Below are positions 1 through 8,663 of a stretch of DNA of 64,000 bases, in pieces. This DNA is from Rhodoblastus sp. 17X3. Lineage in GTDB: Bacteria; Pseudomonadota; Alphaproteobacteria; Rhizobiales; Beijerinckiaceae. The position numbers and the translations under genes were made by a program. The stretch's first letter is position 1. Each line of letters opens with the position of its first letter. The stretch lies in assembly GCF_030056575.1 (NCBI RefSeq), contig NZ_JASHHX010000022.1:1-64000 (forward strand), written 5' to 3'. The notes under the pieces were generated by a model, which did not search any database, was not told where the DNA came from, and saw only the letters and a list, made by a program, of their open reading frames with translations.

Positions 1-32
1 GTGATCATTTAAAGACTTATTGTAAGTCTATG

Positions 33-65
33 GAAAGGGAGCCATTTATGGCTCCCTTTCTTTTT
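33..65 (+). terminator. Rho-independent terminator of an upstream gene
   Basis: A perfect 11-bp stem (33-43 with 50-60) with a 6-nt loop is followed directly by five T. The T-run is on the + strand, so it ends transcription entering from the left edge. Its gene is outside the window. Confidence 0.85.
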
Positions 66-206
66 GCGTTCCGCCATCACGGGGCTTTGATTGGGCGATA
101 TATCCTTCGGGTGATAGCTTTCCGGCCGAGGCGACGCGGGCGCGGGCGGAGACCTGCCCGGGCCTTTGCGGCGCAAGAGCCTTCCCCGAATGAAGGAGAA
201 CTCGCC

Positions 207-659
207 ATGAACCATGTTGACTTCGTCAAGTCGCTCTATGCCGCCTTCCTGAAGGGCGACATCGACAAGATCCTGGCCGGGGCGGACCAGAACATCGAAT
301 GGGTTTCCAACGCCGATCCGGCGCTCTTGCCCTGGGGTGGCGAGCGCAAGGGCCTCCGCGAGATCCGGGCCTATTTCTCCCAACTGGCGGAAAATGTCGA
401 AATCGAGAGCTTTACGCCGCGCGATTTTTACGTCGGGATCAATTTCGTCGTCGTGCTGGGCCATTCGACAGGGCGGATGAAGCGGTCCGGCGGCCGTTTC
501 GACGATGAATGGGCGCATTTCTTCCGAATCACCGGCGGCAAGGTCGTGTCTTTCCGCGAATATCTCGACACGCACGCGATCGTACAGGCCTATATCGGCG
601 GCGATATCCACGCCGTTGGTCTGCCCGCGGCGGGGGAGAGCATGGAGCGCCGCCACTAG
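207..659 (+). CDS. NTF2/SnoaL-like family protein
   Basis: A 150-residue protein of the nuclear transport factor 2-like (SnoaL) fold: an N-terminal helical part (HVDFVKSLYAAFLKGD), a Trp-containing strand, and a C-terminal beta-sheet with a W-A-H-F-F-R stretch and an F-R-E-Y-L-D-T segment typical of these cone-shaped folds. Members are isomerases, dehydratases or simple binding proteins, so no reaction can be assigned. The ATG at 207 is chosen because AAGGAG lies 9 bases upstream; the reading frame extends further up but has no better start. It stands alone between two terminators (33-65 and 698-727), so it is probably monocistronic. Confidence 0.8.
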   Translation: MNHVDFVKSLYAAFLKGDIDKILAGADQNIEWVSNADPALLPWGGERKGLREIRAYFSQLAENVEIESFTPRDFYVGINFVVVLGHSTGRMKRSGGRFDDEWAHFFRITGGKVVSFREYLDTHAIVQAYIGGDIHAVGLPAAGESMERRH

Positions 660-697
660 CGCCCTGCAAGGGGTTTTGGCCCCATGCCTTGCCTGCG

Positions 698-727
698 GCC
701 CCGCCATTTCGGCGGGGCTCGCTTTTT
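698..727 (+). terminator. Rho-independent terminator after the NTF2-like gene
   Basis: An 8-bp GC stem (698-705 with 711-718) around a 5-nt loop is followed, after a short gap, by five T (723-727). It lies 38 bases past the stop codon of the NTF2-like gene. Confidence 0.8.
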
Positions 728-834
728 CAGGATCGGCGCAAGGCTTGGGCAGGGGCGAAGCGCTTTTTTGGTTCATTTCTCGCCCGGCGGGCTTGCGCGA
801 GCGAGTTCATTGCGGCTAAGAGAACACCGCTGGC

Positions 835-850
835 CGCGTCGAAAGACGCG
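835..850 (+). other. Hairpin with GAAA loop in the 5' leader of tRNA-Trp
   Basis: A 6-bp stem CGCGTC/GACGCG is closed by a GAAA tetraloop and ends 5 bases before the mature tRNA. The same core recurs in the repeat units at 8458-8604 and, slightly altered, near 31580. It may be a degenerate piece of that repeat or a processing signal. Confidence 0.5.
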
Positions 851-855
851 CATGC

Positions 856-931
856 AGGAGTGTAGCTCAGTTGGTAGAGCACCGGTCTCCAAAACCGGGT
901 GTCGCAGGTTCGAGCCCTGCCACTCCTGCCA
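856..931 (+). tRNA. trnW: tRNA-Trp (anticodon CCA)
   Basis: A 76-base cloverleaf can be drawn. The acceptor stem is AGGAGTG/CACTCCT, the D arm GCTC/GAGC, the anticodon stem CCGGT/ACCGG with loop CTCCAAA (anticodon CCA at 889-891), the T arm carries GGTTCGAGCC, and GCCA-3' is encoded. In many alphaproteobacteria this tRNA directly precedes secE-nusG. Here about 25 kb, including the hydrogenase island, lies in between. Confidence 0.97.
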
Positions 932-1114
932 TTCCAGCCATCGCCCACTTATAGCACAGAAACCAACGCTGCAGCCGCCGCGGACGGCGTTTCCGAAGGC
1001 CATCCGGTCATGTCTGCGCTGAAATCGCGCGATAAATCACATTGATGCAGGTCATGGCCGCCTTGTTGTCCCGGCGTAGAGTCGCGCCATCATTTCAACC
1101 AACCGAGGCTGGGC

Positions 1115-1378
1115 GTGAATCATCATCATCGTAAAATTCTGCAGTCGCTCTTTGCTCATCCCGTGAGCACGAATATTGACGTCAACGACGTCAGCCACGT
1201 GCTGGGCGAACTCGGCGCGGATGTCGAAACCAAGAATGGCAGCAAGATTGAGGTTTCCCTCAACGGGCATAAGGCGTCCTTCCACCGCAACAACCACAGC
1301 TTGCCGAAAGCCGAGGTTCTACAGATCAGGAAGTTCCTGGAAACCTGCGGCGTCTCGCCGGAAGCTTTTCCGGTCTGA
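1115..1378 (+). CDS. Orphan HicA-like small protein
   Basis: An 87-residue protein. Its opening H-R-K-I-L-Q-S-L-F-A-H-P, the central G-S-K-I-E-V-S-L-N-G segment, the F-H-R motif and the C-terminal K-F-L-E pattern resemble HicA-type proteins with a double-stranded-RNA-binding-like fold, which in toxin-antitoxin pairs act as mRNA interferases. The start is GTG at 1115 with a weak GAGG about 8 bases upstream. No HicB antitoxin gene lies downstream: the next gene is on the other strand. It may be a domesticated or solitary copy. The family call rests on pattern memory and is moderate. Confidence 0.65.
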   Translation: MNHHHRKILQSLFAHPVSTNIDVNDVSHVLGELGADVETKNGSKIEVSLNGHKASFHRNNHSLPKAEVLQIRKFLETCGVSPEAFPV

Positions 1379-1441
1379 ACAGCGCATGGGCGCATTTCGA
1401 TCAGGGGCGGGAGGGCGATCCCTCCGCCCCGCCAAAGGCGT

Positions 1442-2704
1442 TCAGGCCTTTTCAATCAAGATCGCCCGGAAGTCATTGACATTGGTCAGCGTCGGGCCGG
1501 TGACGACGCTGTCGCCCAAGGCCTCGAAAAAGCCGTGGCCGTCATTGTTGTCCAGAGCCGCGAGCGGATCGATCTTCAGCGCCCGGGCGCGGGCCAGACT
1601 GTCCGGCGCGAGGAGAGCCCCTGCGATGTCCTCCATGCCGTCCACGCCATCCGTGTCGCCCGTCAGCGCGTAAACGCCGGGCAGGCCGCCGAGCGTCAGG
1701 CCGAGCGACAGCAGAAACTCCACATTGCGCCCGCCGCGCCCTTTTCCACGCACGGTCACGGTGGTTTCGCCGCCTGACAACAACACGCAAGGCGGCGCGA
1801 AGGGCTCGGCCTTCAGCGCGACGTGGCGCGCAAATCCGCCGAAGACCTTGCCGACTTCGCGGGCCTCGCCCTCAATGCCGTCGCCGAGAATATGCGCCGC
1901 ATAGCCCGCCGCGCGCGCGATTCCGGCCGCCGCCTCCAGCGAGGCGAGCGGCGTGGCAACCAGAACGGCTTCGCTGCGCGCGAGCCGCGGATCGCCGGGC
2001 TTCACGCTCTCGCTCGCGCCGCTTTCCAGCATGGCCCTTATGTGCGCGGGCGGCGAAATGTCATAGCGAGCCAGTACGGCGAGGGCGTCGGCGCAGGTGG
2101 TCGGATCGGGAACGGTCGGACCCGAGGCGATGTCGATGGGATCGTCGCCGGGCACGTCGGAGATCAGCAGGGCCACGACCCGCGCCGGTGCGCACAAGGC
2201 GCCGAGTCGTCCGCCCTTGAGCGACGACAAATGCCGCCGCACGCAGTTCATTTCCGAAATGGTCGCGCCGCTCTTGAGCAGCGCCGCGCTCAAAGCGCGC
2301 TTGTCGGCCAGCGTCACGCCCGGCGCCGGAGCTGCGAGCAAGGCTGAGCCGCCGCCCGAAATCAAAGCGATGACGAGATCGTCCTTGGTCAGGCCGCGCA
2401 CCATGTCGGCGATCCGCTCCGCCGCCTTAAGGCCGGCTTCGTCCGGCACCGGATGGGCGGCCTCGACGATCTCGATGCGTTCACAAGGGACGCGATAGCC
2501 GAAGCGGGTGACGACGAGGCCATCGAGCGGCCCCGACCAATTGTCCTCCAGCGCCCGCGCCATGGCGGCGGAGGCCTTGCCGGCGCCGATGACAATGGTG
2601 CGCCCCTTGGGCGGCGCGGGCAGATGCGGGGGAATGCAGAGCGTGGGCTGCGCGGCGGCGATGGCGGCGTCGAACATGCGGCGCAACAGGTTTTTCGGGT
2701 CCAT
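1442..2704 (-). CDS. gckA: Glycerate 2-kinase (MOFRL family)
   Basis: A 420-residue GckA/TtuD-type glycerate kinase. The N-terminal DUF4147 domain has an I-G-A-G-K-A-S-A-A-M-A nucleotide-binding segment, followed by an H-P-V-P-D-E motif, an I-S-G-G-G-S-A-L-L glycine-rich loop, and a C-terminal MOFRL domain (L-L-S-G-G-E-T-T-V-T, then T-D-G-V-D-G). It would phosphorylate D-glycerate to 2-phosphoglycerate, feeding the serine cycle in methylotrophs or glyoxylate/tartrate breakdown elsewhere. Annotations labelling this family hydroxypyruvate reductase exist. The ATG at 2704 is chosen because GAGGGGGAGG lies just upstream; an in-frame ATG at 2806 would overlap hupU. It is divergent from hupU. Confidence 0.88.
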   Translation of the reverse strand: MDPKNLLRRMFDAAIAAAQPTLCIPPHLPAPPKGRTIVIGAGKASAAMARALEDNWSGPLDGLVVTRFGYRVPCERIEIVEAAHPVPDEAGLKAAERIADMVRGLTKDDLVIALISGGGSALLAAPAPGVTLADKRALSAALLKSGATISEMNCVRRHLSSLKGGRLGALCAPARVVALLISDVPGDDPIDIASGPTVPDPTTCADALAVLARYDISPPAHIRAMLESGASESVKPGDPRLARSEAVLVATPLASLEAAAGIARAAGYAAHILGDGIEGEAREVGKVFGGFARHVALKAEPFAPPCVLLSGGETTVTVRGKGRGGRNVEFLLSLGLTLGGLPGVYALTGDTDGVDGMEDIAGALLAPDSLARARALKIDPLAALDNNDGHGFFEALGDSVVTGPTLTNVNDFRAILIEKA

Positions 2705-2727
2705 GTTTTTCCTCCCCCTCGAATGGG

Positions 2728-2757
2728 GCGACATTCCTTCGCCTCCGGGGCTATAGT
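2728..2757 (+). promoter_or_regulatory. Possible sigma70 promoter of hupUV
   Basis: A TATAGT box at 2752-2757 has GCGACA 18 bp upstream at 2728-2733 (4 of 6 matches to TTGACA). It lies 32 bp before the hupU start, in the 85-bp space shared with the divergent glycerate kinase. No sigma54-type element is seen here, consistent with constitutive sensor expression. Not tested. Confidence 0.35.
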
Positions 2758-2789
2758 AATCTGGAAACATTCCGGCGAAGGTCAGCAGA

Positions 2790-3785
2790 ATGAGCCCTGC
2801 ACCCAAAAATCTTCTGTGGCTTCAGGCCGGCTCTTGCGGCGGCTGCACCATGGCCGTGCTGGAGCACGGCGCCGCCGGCTGGTTCGCCGAATTGAAGAGC
2901 TTCGGCATCAATCTCCTGTGGCATCCGAGCGTGAGCGAGGAAACGGGCGACGAGGTGCTGGACATTCTGGCCCGCGTCGAGAGCGGCGAGACGCCGCTGG
3001 ATATCCTGTGCATCGAAGGCTCGATCCTGCGCGGGCCTCATGGCACGGGGAAATTCAATCGCATGTCCGGCACGGGCCGCACCCTGCTCGACATTTCGCG
3101 CAGCCTCGCGGCGCGTGCGGACTATTGCGTGGCCGTTGGAAGTTGCGCCGCTTATGGCGGCATTCCGGCGGGAGACCCGGACCCGACGGACGCCTGCGGC
3201 CTGCATTACGACGGCGCCGAGCCTGGCGGGGCGCTTGGCCGCGACTATCGTTCCGCGAGCGGCCTGCCGGTGATCAATGTCTCGGGCTGCGCGCCGCATC
3301 CGGGTTGGATGATGGAGACGTTTCAGGCTTTGGCGATGGGCGATCTCGCGGCGGATGACCTCGACGCTCTGGGCCGGCCCAAGTTTTTCGCCGCGCATCT
3401 CGCGCATCATGGCTGCTCGCGCAACGAGTTCTATGAGTTCAAGGCCAGCGCCCGCGTGCTCTCGGAGCGCGGCTGCATGATGGAGCATCTTGGCTGCAAG
3501 GCGACGCAGGCCATCGGCGACTGCAACCAGCGCGCCTGGAACGGCGGCGGCTCCTGCACCCATGCGGGCTTCGCCTGCATCTCTTGCACCGCACCGAATT
3601 TCGAGAACACGCGCAATTTCCATGTCACGCCCAAGGTGGCGGGCATTCCGGTCGGCCTGCCGCTCGACATGCCCAAGGCCTGGTTCATGACGCTTGCGGC
3701 CTTGTCGAAATCCGCCACGCCCGAGCGCGTGCGGAAAAACGCCGAGGCCGACCGCATCGTTGAAAATCCGAGACGCGGCAAATGA
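2790..3785 (+). CDS. hupU: Regulatory (H2-sensing) hydrogenase small subunit HupU/HoxB
   Basis: A 331-residue small subunit of a cytoplasmic sensor [NiFe] hydrogenase. It has no Tat leader: the first proximal-cluster cysteines are already at C16 and C19 (AGSCGGC), the hallmark of HupU/HoxB compared with the exported HupS. Further Cys-rich stretches (V-G-S-C-A-A-Y-G-G, V-S-G-C-A-P-H-P, H-H-G-C-S-R-N, G-G-G-S-C-T-H-A-G-F-A-C-I-S-C) supply the other Fe-S ligands. With HupV it signals H2 to a histidine kinase, encoded here as hoxJ at 23391. It overlaps hupV by 4 bases (ATGA), so the two are translationally coupled. Confidence 0.95.
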   Translation: MSPAPKNLLWLQAGSCGGCTMAVLEHGAAGWFAELKSFGINLLWHPSVSEETGDEVLDILARVESGETPLDILCIEGSILRGPHGTGKFNRMSGTGRTLLDISRSLAARADYCVAVGSCAAYGGIPAGDPDPTDACGLHYDGAEPGGALGRDYRSASGLPVINVSGCAPHPGWMMETFQALAMGDLAADDLDALGRPKFFAAHLAHHGCSRNEFYEFKASARVLSERGCMMEHLGCKATQAIGDCNQRAWNGGGSCTHAGFACISCTAPNFENTRNFHVTPKVAGIPVGLPLDMPKAWFMTLAALSKSATPERVRKNAEADRIVENPRRGK

Positions 3786-5224
3786 CGCGTCTCATCGTGG
3801 GGCCATTCAACCGCGTCGAGGGCGATCTCGAACTGACGCTCGACATCGCGGAAGGCCGGGTTGCGCAGGCGCGCGTCGCCACGACGCTTTACCGGGGTTT
3901 CGAGCAGATTCTGGTGGGGCGCCTCGCCGCCGACGCCTTGACCATCGCGCCGCGCATCTGCGGAATCTGCTCGCTGTCGCAAAGCATGGCGGCTGCCGCC
4001 GCCTTGCGTGGGATCAGCGGCGTGCAGCCGCCGCCCAATGGCGTGCTGGCGGCCAATATCGCCCACGCGGCGGAGAACATCGCCGACCATCTCACCCATT
4101 TCTATCTGTTCTTCATGCCCGATTTCGCCCGCGCGTCTTACGCCGGCGAGGGCTGGTTCGCCCCGGTCGCGGCGCGGTTCACGGCTGTGTCGGGCGCGGC
4201 GGCGCAGGAGGTTCTGCCCGCCCGCGCAAGGCTGCTGCATGTGATGGGGCTGATCGCGGGAAAATGGCCGCATTCGCTGGCGATCCAGCCCGGCGGCGTC
4301 ACCCGCGCGCTCGATCTCGGCGAGAAGATGCGGCTGATCGCCATCCTGAGCGATTTCCGCGCCTTTCTCGAAAGAAGCCTTTTCGCCGCGCCGCTCGAAC
4401 AAGTGGCGGCCATTGCGACGCCGGAGCAATTGGCGGATTTTTCCCAAGGGCAGGGCGATTTCGCCGCTTTCCTTCGGGTGGCGGAGAGCCTGCGGCTCGA
4501 AACGCTCGGCGCCGTGGCCCTGCCGCTCATCAGCTTCGGCGCCTATCACAGCGCTCAAGGCGCCCTGTTCCCCGCCGGCCTGTTCGATCCGGGCGCGTCG
4601 GAGGCTCGGCCTCTGCCGATCGGGGCGATCGGCGAGGACGTGGCTTTTTCCTATATGCGCGACAGCGCCGCCGATCCGGCCAGGTCCGTGACGCAGCCGG
4701 ACGCGGATCGGGAAAACGCCTATTCCTGGGCCAAGGCGCCGCGCCTTTCTGGCGAGCCAGCGGAAACCGGCGCCGTCGCGCGGCAGGCGGTCGCGGGCGA
4801 TCCGCTCATCCGTGCGCTCATCGCTCAAGCGGGCGGGACGAATGTCTTCGTGCGCGTCGTCGCGCGGGTGATCGAGATCGCGCGGCTGGCGCTGGCGGCG
4901 GAAGGCTGGGCGCGCGAGATCCGGCTCAAGGAAAGCTTTTCCGAACATGGTCCCGCGCCGCTTCACGGCGAGAGCATCGGCATGGTCGAGGCCGCGCGCG
5001 GCGCGCTCGGCCATTGGCTGAGCGTCGAGAAGGGCGTGATCCAGCGCTATCAGATCGTCGCGCCGACGACCTGGAATTTTTCGCCGCGCGACGCGCGCGG
5101 CGTTCCCGGGCCGCTGGAACAGGCGCTGGTCGGGGTGGATGTCGGCGCCGCCGGCGCCAAGGCTCCGGTGATCCAGCATGTCGTGCGCTCCTTCGACCCC
5201 TGCATGGTTTGCACGGCGCATTGA
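3782..5224 (+). CDS. hupV: Regulatory (H2-sensing) hydrogenase large subunit HupV/HoxC
   Basis: A 480-residue catalytic subunit of the sensor hydrogenase. The N-terminal active-site pair is C60/C63 in PRICGIC. The C-terminal pair is C474/C477 in DPCMVCTAH, whose His480 is the last residue. The absence of the peptide that maturation proteases remove is typical of sensor enzymes and contrasts with HupL downstream, so it should not need a HupD-like protease. The Ni-Fe site still requires the Hyp proteins. It forms a heterodimer with HupU that contacts HoxJ. The hupS promoter region begins right after the stop. Confidence 0.95.
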   Translation: MTRLIVGPFNRVEGDLELTLDIAEGRVAQARVATTLYRGFEQILVGRLAADALTIAPRICGICSLSQSMAAAAALRGISGVQPPPNGVLAANIAHAAENIADHLTHFYLFFMPDFARASYAGEGWFAPVAARFTAVSGAAAQEVLPARARLLHVMGLIAGKWPHSLAIQPGGVTRALDLGEKMRLIAILSDFRAFLERSLFAAPLEQVAAIATPEQLADFSQGQGDFAAFLRVAESLRLETLGAVALPLISFGAYHSAQGALFPAGLFDPGASEARPLPIGAIGEDVAFSYMRDSAADPARSVTQPDADRENAYSWAKAPRLSGEPAETGAVARQAVAGDPLIRALIAQAGGTNVFVRVVARVIEIARLALAAEGWAREIRLKESFSEHGPAPLHGESIGMVEAARGALGHWLSVEKGVIQRYQIVAPTTWNFSPRDARGVPGPLEQALVGVDVGAAGAKAPVIQHVVRSFDPCMVCTAH

Positions 5225-5232
5225 TGGCAGTG

Positions 5233-5243
5233 CTGCAAAGCAG
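5233..5243 (+). promoter_or_regulatory. Candidate upstream activator site for HoxA
   Basis: The palindrome CTGC-AAA-GCAG is centred about 156 bp before the predicted hupS transcription start. HupR of Rhodobacter capsulatus is known to bind a short palindrome at a similar distance. The sequence is not identical to the published HupR site (TTG-N5-CAA), so the assignment rests on position and symmetry. Confidence 0.35.
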
Positions 5244-5312
5244 TTTTTCGCACCGGAAAAAGACTTTCCATATAGAACCGGTGGCGAGCAGAAGCACCCG
5301 CCCGCTTTGACG

Positions 5313-5325
5313 ATTCAACTAATTG
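5313..5325 (+). promoter_or_regulatory. IHF-like binding site before hupS
   Basis: ATTCAA-CTAA-TTG matches the IHF consensus WATCAANNNNTTR with one mismatch, inside an AT-rich tract (5310-5350). It lies between the distal palindrome and the sigma54 promoter, about 75 bp before the predicted start, where a DNA bend would bring an NtrC-type activator to the polymerase. Confidence 0.5.
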
Positions 5326-5367
5326 AAATAAAACGGAAAAATAGAAATATTTCGTTTTCGTCACATT

Positions 5368-5383
5368 TGGCGCCCTTTTTGCC
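5368..5383 (+). promoter_or_regulatory. Sigma54 (-24/-12) promoter of the hupSL operon
   Basis: The element reads TGGCGCCCTTTTTGCC. The GG (5369-5370) and GC (5381-5382) doublets are separated by exactly 10 bases, and TTGC forms the -12 part. Transcription would start near 5394, 58 bases before the hupS ATG. The encoded HoxA is a sigma54 activator with a GAFTGA-like loop, which agrees with this promoter class. Confidence 0.8.
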
Positions 5384-5451
5384 AACCTCTCCCCAACCGC
5401 CCGCCTCGAAAGGCGCGGCGAATAAGACCAAGGGAAAAGGGGAGGCGCTAT

Positions 5452-6543
5452 ATGTCCGTTGCCGAGACATTTTACGATGTGATCCGCCGACAGGGGATCA
5501 CGCGCCGGAGTTTCACAAAATTCTGCAGCCTGACCGCCGCCAGCATGGGCCTCGGCGCGACCGGCGCCGCGAATGTGGCGAATGCGCTGGAGACCAAGCC
5601 GCGCGTGCCGGTGATCTGGATGCACGGCCTTGAATGCACCTGCTGCTCGGAGAGCTTCATCCGCTCCGCGCATCCGCTGGTGAAGGACGTCGTCCTGTCG
5701 ATGATCTCGCTCGATTACGACGACACGATCATGGCGGCGGCGGGCCATCAGGCCGATGCGATCCTCAAGGAGACGCGGGAAAAGTACAAGGGCCAGTACA
5801 TCCTTGCTGTTGAAGGCAATCCGCCGCTCAACGAAGACGGCATGTTCTGTATCGACGGCGGTCGTCCCTTCGTCGAGAAGCTGAAGGAAATGGCGGCGGA
5901 CGCCTCCGCCATCATCGCCTGGGGCGCCTGCGCCTCCTGGGGCTGCGTCCAGGCCGCCAAGCCGAACCCGACCCAGGCCACGCCGATCGACAAGGTCATC
6001 ACCAACAAGCCGATCATCAAGGTGCCGGGCTGCCCGCCCATCGCCGAGGTCATGACCGGGGTCGTCACCTTCATCACCACCTTCGGACGCCTGCCCGAAC
6101 TCGACCGGCAGGGCCGGCCGCAGATGTTCTATTCCCAGCGCATCCACGACAAATGCTATCGCCGTCCGCATTTCGACGCGGGCCAGTTCGTCGAGCAATG
6201 GGACGACCAGAACGCGCGCGAGGGCAAGTGCCTCTACAAGATGGGCTGCAAGGGTCCGACCACCTATAACGCCTGCTCGACGGTCCGCTGGAACAATGGC
6301 GTGTCCTTCCCCATTCAGTCCGGCCACGGCTGCATCGGCTGTTCCGAGGACGGGTTCTGGGACAAGGGGCCGTTCTACGAGCGCCTCTCCAACATCAACC
6401 ATTTTGGCGTCGAATCCAACGCCGACAAGATCGGGCTGACAGCCGCTGCAGTGGTGGGCGTCGGCATCGCGGCCCATGCCGCCGTCACCGCGCTCGGCCG
6501 CGTCACCGTCAAGCATGACGACAAGGCGCCGCCAAAGGCCTGA
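5452..6543 (+). CDS. hupS: Uptake [NiFe]-hydrogenase small subunit, O2-tolerant type
   Basis: A 363-residue electron-transfer subunit of a group 1d membrane-bound hydrogenase. A Tat leader carries RRSFTK at residues 18-23 and an A-N-A cleavage site at 43-45. Counting from L46, the cysteines at precursor positions 62, 64, 65, 160, 165 and 194 become 17, 19, 20, 115, 120 and 149: the full six-cysteine set of the proximal [4Fe-3S] cluster that gives oxygen tolerance. Medial and distal cluster Cys lie in the H-G-C-I-G-C-S region. A C-terminal hydrophobic helix (about 327-350) anchors the protein for contact with HupC. AAGGGG-type ribosome site precedes the ATG. Confidence 0.97.
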   Translation: MSVAETFYDVIRRQGITRRSFTKFCSLTAASMGLGATGAANVANALETKPRVPVIWMHGLECTCCSESFIRSAHPLVKDVVLSMISLDYDDTIMAAAGHQADAILKETREKYKGQYILAVEGNPPLNEDGMFCIDGGRPFVEKLKEMAADASAIIAWGACASWGCVQAAKPNPTQATPIDKVITNKPIIKVPGCPPIAEVMTGVVTFITTFGRLPELDRQGRPQMFYSQRIHDKCYRRPHFDAGQFVEQWDDQNAREGKCLYKMGCKGPTTYNACSTVRWNNGVSFPIQSGHGCIGCSEDGFWDKGPFYERLSNINHFGVESNADKIGLTAAAVVGVGIAAHAAVTALGRVTVKHDDKAPPKA

Positions 6544-6657
6544 GCGCAGTCGTCAATTGCGGGCCGGCGGAGGTGACCTCCCCCGCTTCCGTCGGCCAGA
6601 CGCCCGTCTCGCGGCGGGCAACGCGCCGGCTAACAACCAAAATCCGAGGAAACACCC

Positions 6658-8448
6658 ATGGGCGTCCAGACTCCGAACGGTTTCAATCTCGATAACTCCG
6701 GCAAGCGCATCGTCGTCGATCCGGTCACGCGCATCGAAGGCCATATGCGCGTTGAAGTGAACGTCGATTCCAACAATGTCATCCGCAACGCCGTCTCCAC
6801 TGGCACGATGTGGCGCGGCATCGAGGTCATCCTGCGTGGCCGCGACCCGCGCGACGCCTGGGCCTTCACCGAGCGGATATGCGGGGTCTGCACTGGCACT
6901 CACGCCCTGACATCGGTGCGCTCGGTCGAAGACGCGCTGCAGATCAAGATCCCGGAAAACGCCAATTCGATCCGCAACCTGATGCAGCTCGCGCTGCAGG
7001 TGCATGACCATATCGTGCATTTCTACCACCTCCATGCGCTCGACTGGGTCGATGTCGTCTCGGCGCTTTCCGCCGATCCGAAGGCGACCTCGGCGCTGGC
7101 GCAGTCGCTCTCGCCGTGGCCTCTGTCCTCGCCGGGCTATTTCCGCGATTTGCAGGGGCGTTTGAAGCGCTTCGTGGAATCCGGCCAGCTCGGCCCGTTC
7201 AAGAACGGCTATTGGGGCAGCAAGGCCTATCGGCTGCCGCCCGAGGCCAATCTGATGGCGGTGGCGCATTACCTCGAGGCGCTCGATTTCCAGAAGGAAA
7301 TTGTGAAGGTCCACACCATTTTCGGCGGCAAGAACCCGCATCCGAACTGGCTGGTCGGCGGCGTGCCGTGTCCGATCAATGTGGACGGGATCGGCGGCGT
7401 CGGCGCGATCAATATGGAGCGCTTGAACTACATTACGGAAATCATTGATCGGACGATAGAATTCAACGATCAGGTCTATATTCCGGACGTCATGGCGATC
7501 GGCTCCTTCTACAAGGACTGGCTCTATGGCGGCGGGTTGTCGAGCAAATCCGTGCTGGCCTATGGCGACCTGCCGGAAAACGCCAATGATTATTCGCCAG
7601 CGAATCTGCTTCTGCCGCAGGGCGCGATCATCAACGGCAATCTCAATGAGATTCACCCCGTCAATCACCGCGACCCGAATGAGATCCAGGAGTTCGTGAC
7701 CCATTCCTGGTACAAATATCCGGACGAGACCAAGGGGCTTCATCCCTGGGACGGCATAACGGATCCGCATTATGAGCTTGGCCCCAACACCAAGGGGACG
7801 CGCACCAATATCGAGAGCCTCGACGAGAGCGCCAAATATTCCTGGATCAAGTCGCCGCGCTGGAAAGGCAACGCGATGGAGGTCGGGCCGCTCGCGCGGT
7901 GGACCGTCGGCTACGCCCAGAACAAGGCGGAGTTCAAGGAACCTGTCGACAAGCTATTGAAGGACCTCGGCCTGCCGCTGAACGCGCTGTTCTCGACACT
8001 TGGCCGTACGGCGGCGCGCGCGCTGGAATCGCAATGGGCCGGCTACAAGATGCGGCATTTCCAGAACAAGCTGATCGCCAACATCAAGAACGGCGACAGC
8101 TCCACCGCCAATGTGGACAAGTGGGACCCGAAGACCTGGCCGTCAGAGGTCAAGGGCATCGGCTTCACCGAGGCCCCGCGCGGCGCACTGGCGCATTGGA
8201 TCAAGATCAAGGACGGCAAGATCGAGAACTACCAGGCGGTCGTGCCGACCACCTGGAATGGCAGCCCGCGCGATCCCAAGGGCAATATCGGCGCCTTCGA
8301 GGCCTCGCTCATGGACACCCCCATGGCCGACCCGAACCAGCCGGTCGAGATCCTGCGCACGCTGCATTCCTTCGATCCCTGCCTCGCCTGCTCGACCCAT
8401 GTCATGAGCGAAGACGGCCAGGAAATGACCAAGGTCCAGGTGCGCTGA
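6658..8448 (+). CDS. hupL: Uptake [NiFe]-hydrogenase large subunit
   Basis: A 596-residue catalytic subunit. Ni-Fe ligands are C75/C78 (RICGVC) and C575/C578 (DPCLACSTH). After His581 a 15-residue tail (V-M-S-E-D-G-Q...) is present, to be removed by HupD once nickel is inserted. It has no leader of its own and is exported with HupS through Tat. It oxidises H2 at the periplasmic face and passes electrons through HupS to HupC. The 114-bp hupS-hupL spacer holds an imperfect GC-rich hairpin but no terminator, so co-transcription is expected. AGGAAA lies before the ATG. Confidence 0.97.
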   Translation: MGVQTPNGFNLDNSGKRIVVDPVTRIEGHMRVEVNVDSNNVIRNAVSTGTMWRGIEVILRGRDPRDAWAFTERICGVCTGTHALTSVRSVEDALQIKIPENANSIRNLMQLALQVHDHIVHFYHLHALDWVDVVSALSADPKATSALAQSLSPWPLSSPGYFRDLQGRLKRFVESGQLGPFKNGYWGSKAYRLPPEANLMAVAHYLEALDFQKEIVKVHTIFGGKNPHPNWLVGGVPCPINVDGIGGVGAINMERLNYITEIIDRTIEFNDQVYIPDVMAIGSFYKDWLYGGGLSSKSVLAYGDLPENANDYSPANLLLPQGAIINGNLNEIHPVNHRDPNEIQEFVTHSWYKYPDETKGLHPWDGITDPHYELGPNTKGTRTNIESLDESAKYSWIKSPRWKGNAMEVGPLARWTVGYAQNKAEFKEPVDKLLKDLGLPLNALFSTLGRTAARALESQWAGYKMRHFQNKLIANIKNGDSSTANVDKWDPKTWPSEVKGIGFTEAPRGALAHWIKIKDGKIENYQAVVPTTWNGSPRDPKGNIGAFEASLMDTPMADPNQPVEILRTLHSFDPCLACSTHVMSEDGQEMTKVQVR

Positions 8449-8457
8449 GGCCGATAT

Positions 8458-8520
8458 CCTTCTCCCCATAGGGCGTCGAAAGACGCCCGTCCAAGGACGG
8501 GCTATGGCGGGAGAAGGTGG
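8458..8520. repeat. Cloverleaf palindromic repeat, copy A (RIME/REP-like)
   Basis: Arms CCTTCTCCCC...CGGGAGAAGG enclose two small hairpins: GGCGTC-GAAA-GACGCC, then CGTCC/GGACG. This resembles the short intergenic mosaic palindromes common in Rhizobiales genomes. It starts 9 bases after the hupL stop codon. Confidence 0.75.
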
Positions 8521-8528
8521 TGCGCGAA

Positions 8529-8565
8529 GGGCGTCGAAAGACGCCCGTCTCTCGACGGGCTTTGG
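8529..8565. repeat. Inner repeat unit 2
   Basis: The unit has the same two-hairpin core as copy A (GCGTC-GAAA-GACGC followed by CCCGTC/GACGGG) and ends in CTTTGG. The following unit is nearly identical and directly adjacent, so this is a tandem pair. Confidence 0.75.
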
Positions 8566-8604
8566 CGCGTCGAAAGACGCCCGTCTCTCGACGGGCTTTG
8601 GCGC
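8566..8604. repeat. Inner repeat unit 3
   Basis: A tandem copy of the preceding unit, with the same CGTCTCTCGACGGGCTTTGG tail. The near identity of units 2 and 3 suggests a recent duplication or slippage. Confidence 0.75.
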
Positions 8605-8663
8605 CGGATGAGAGGTTCGTGCCGGCGCATAGCCCCTCGTCCGTCTCGCGCCTTTGGCGCGAG

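Noticed and set aside
856-931. Possible attachment site at tRNA-Trp
   Set aside because: No direct repeat of the tRNA 3' end was noticed elsewhere in the window and no integrase gene is present; kept only as a question in the findings.
3431-5221. Long open frame (596 codons) on the minus strand across hupU-hupV
   Set aside because: It is antisense to two clearly recognised hydrogenase genes. Long antisense frames are common in GC-rich DNA, and its product matches no known family.
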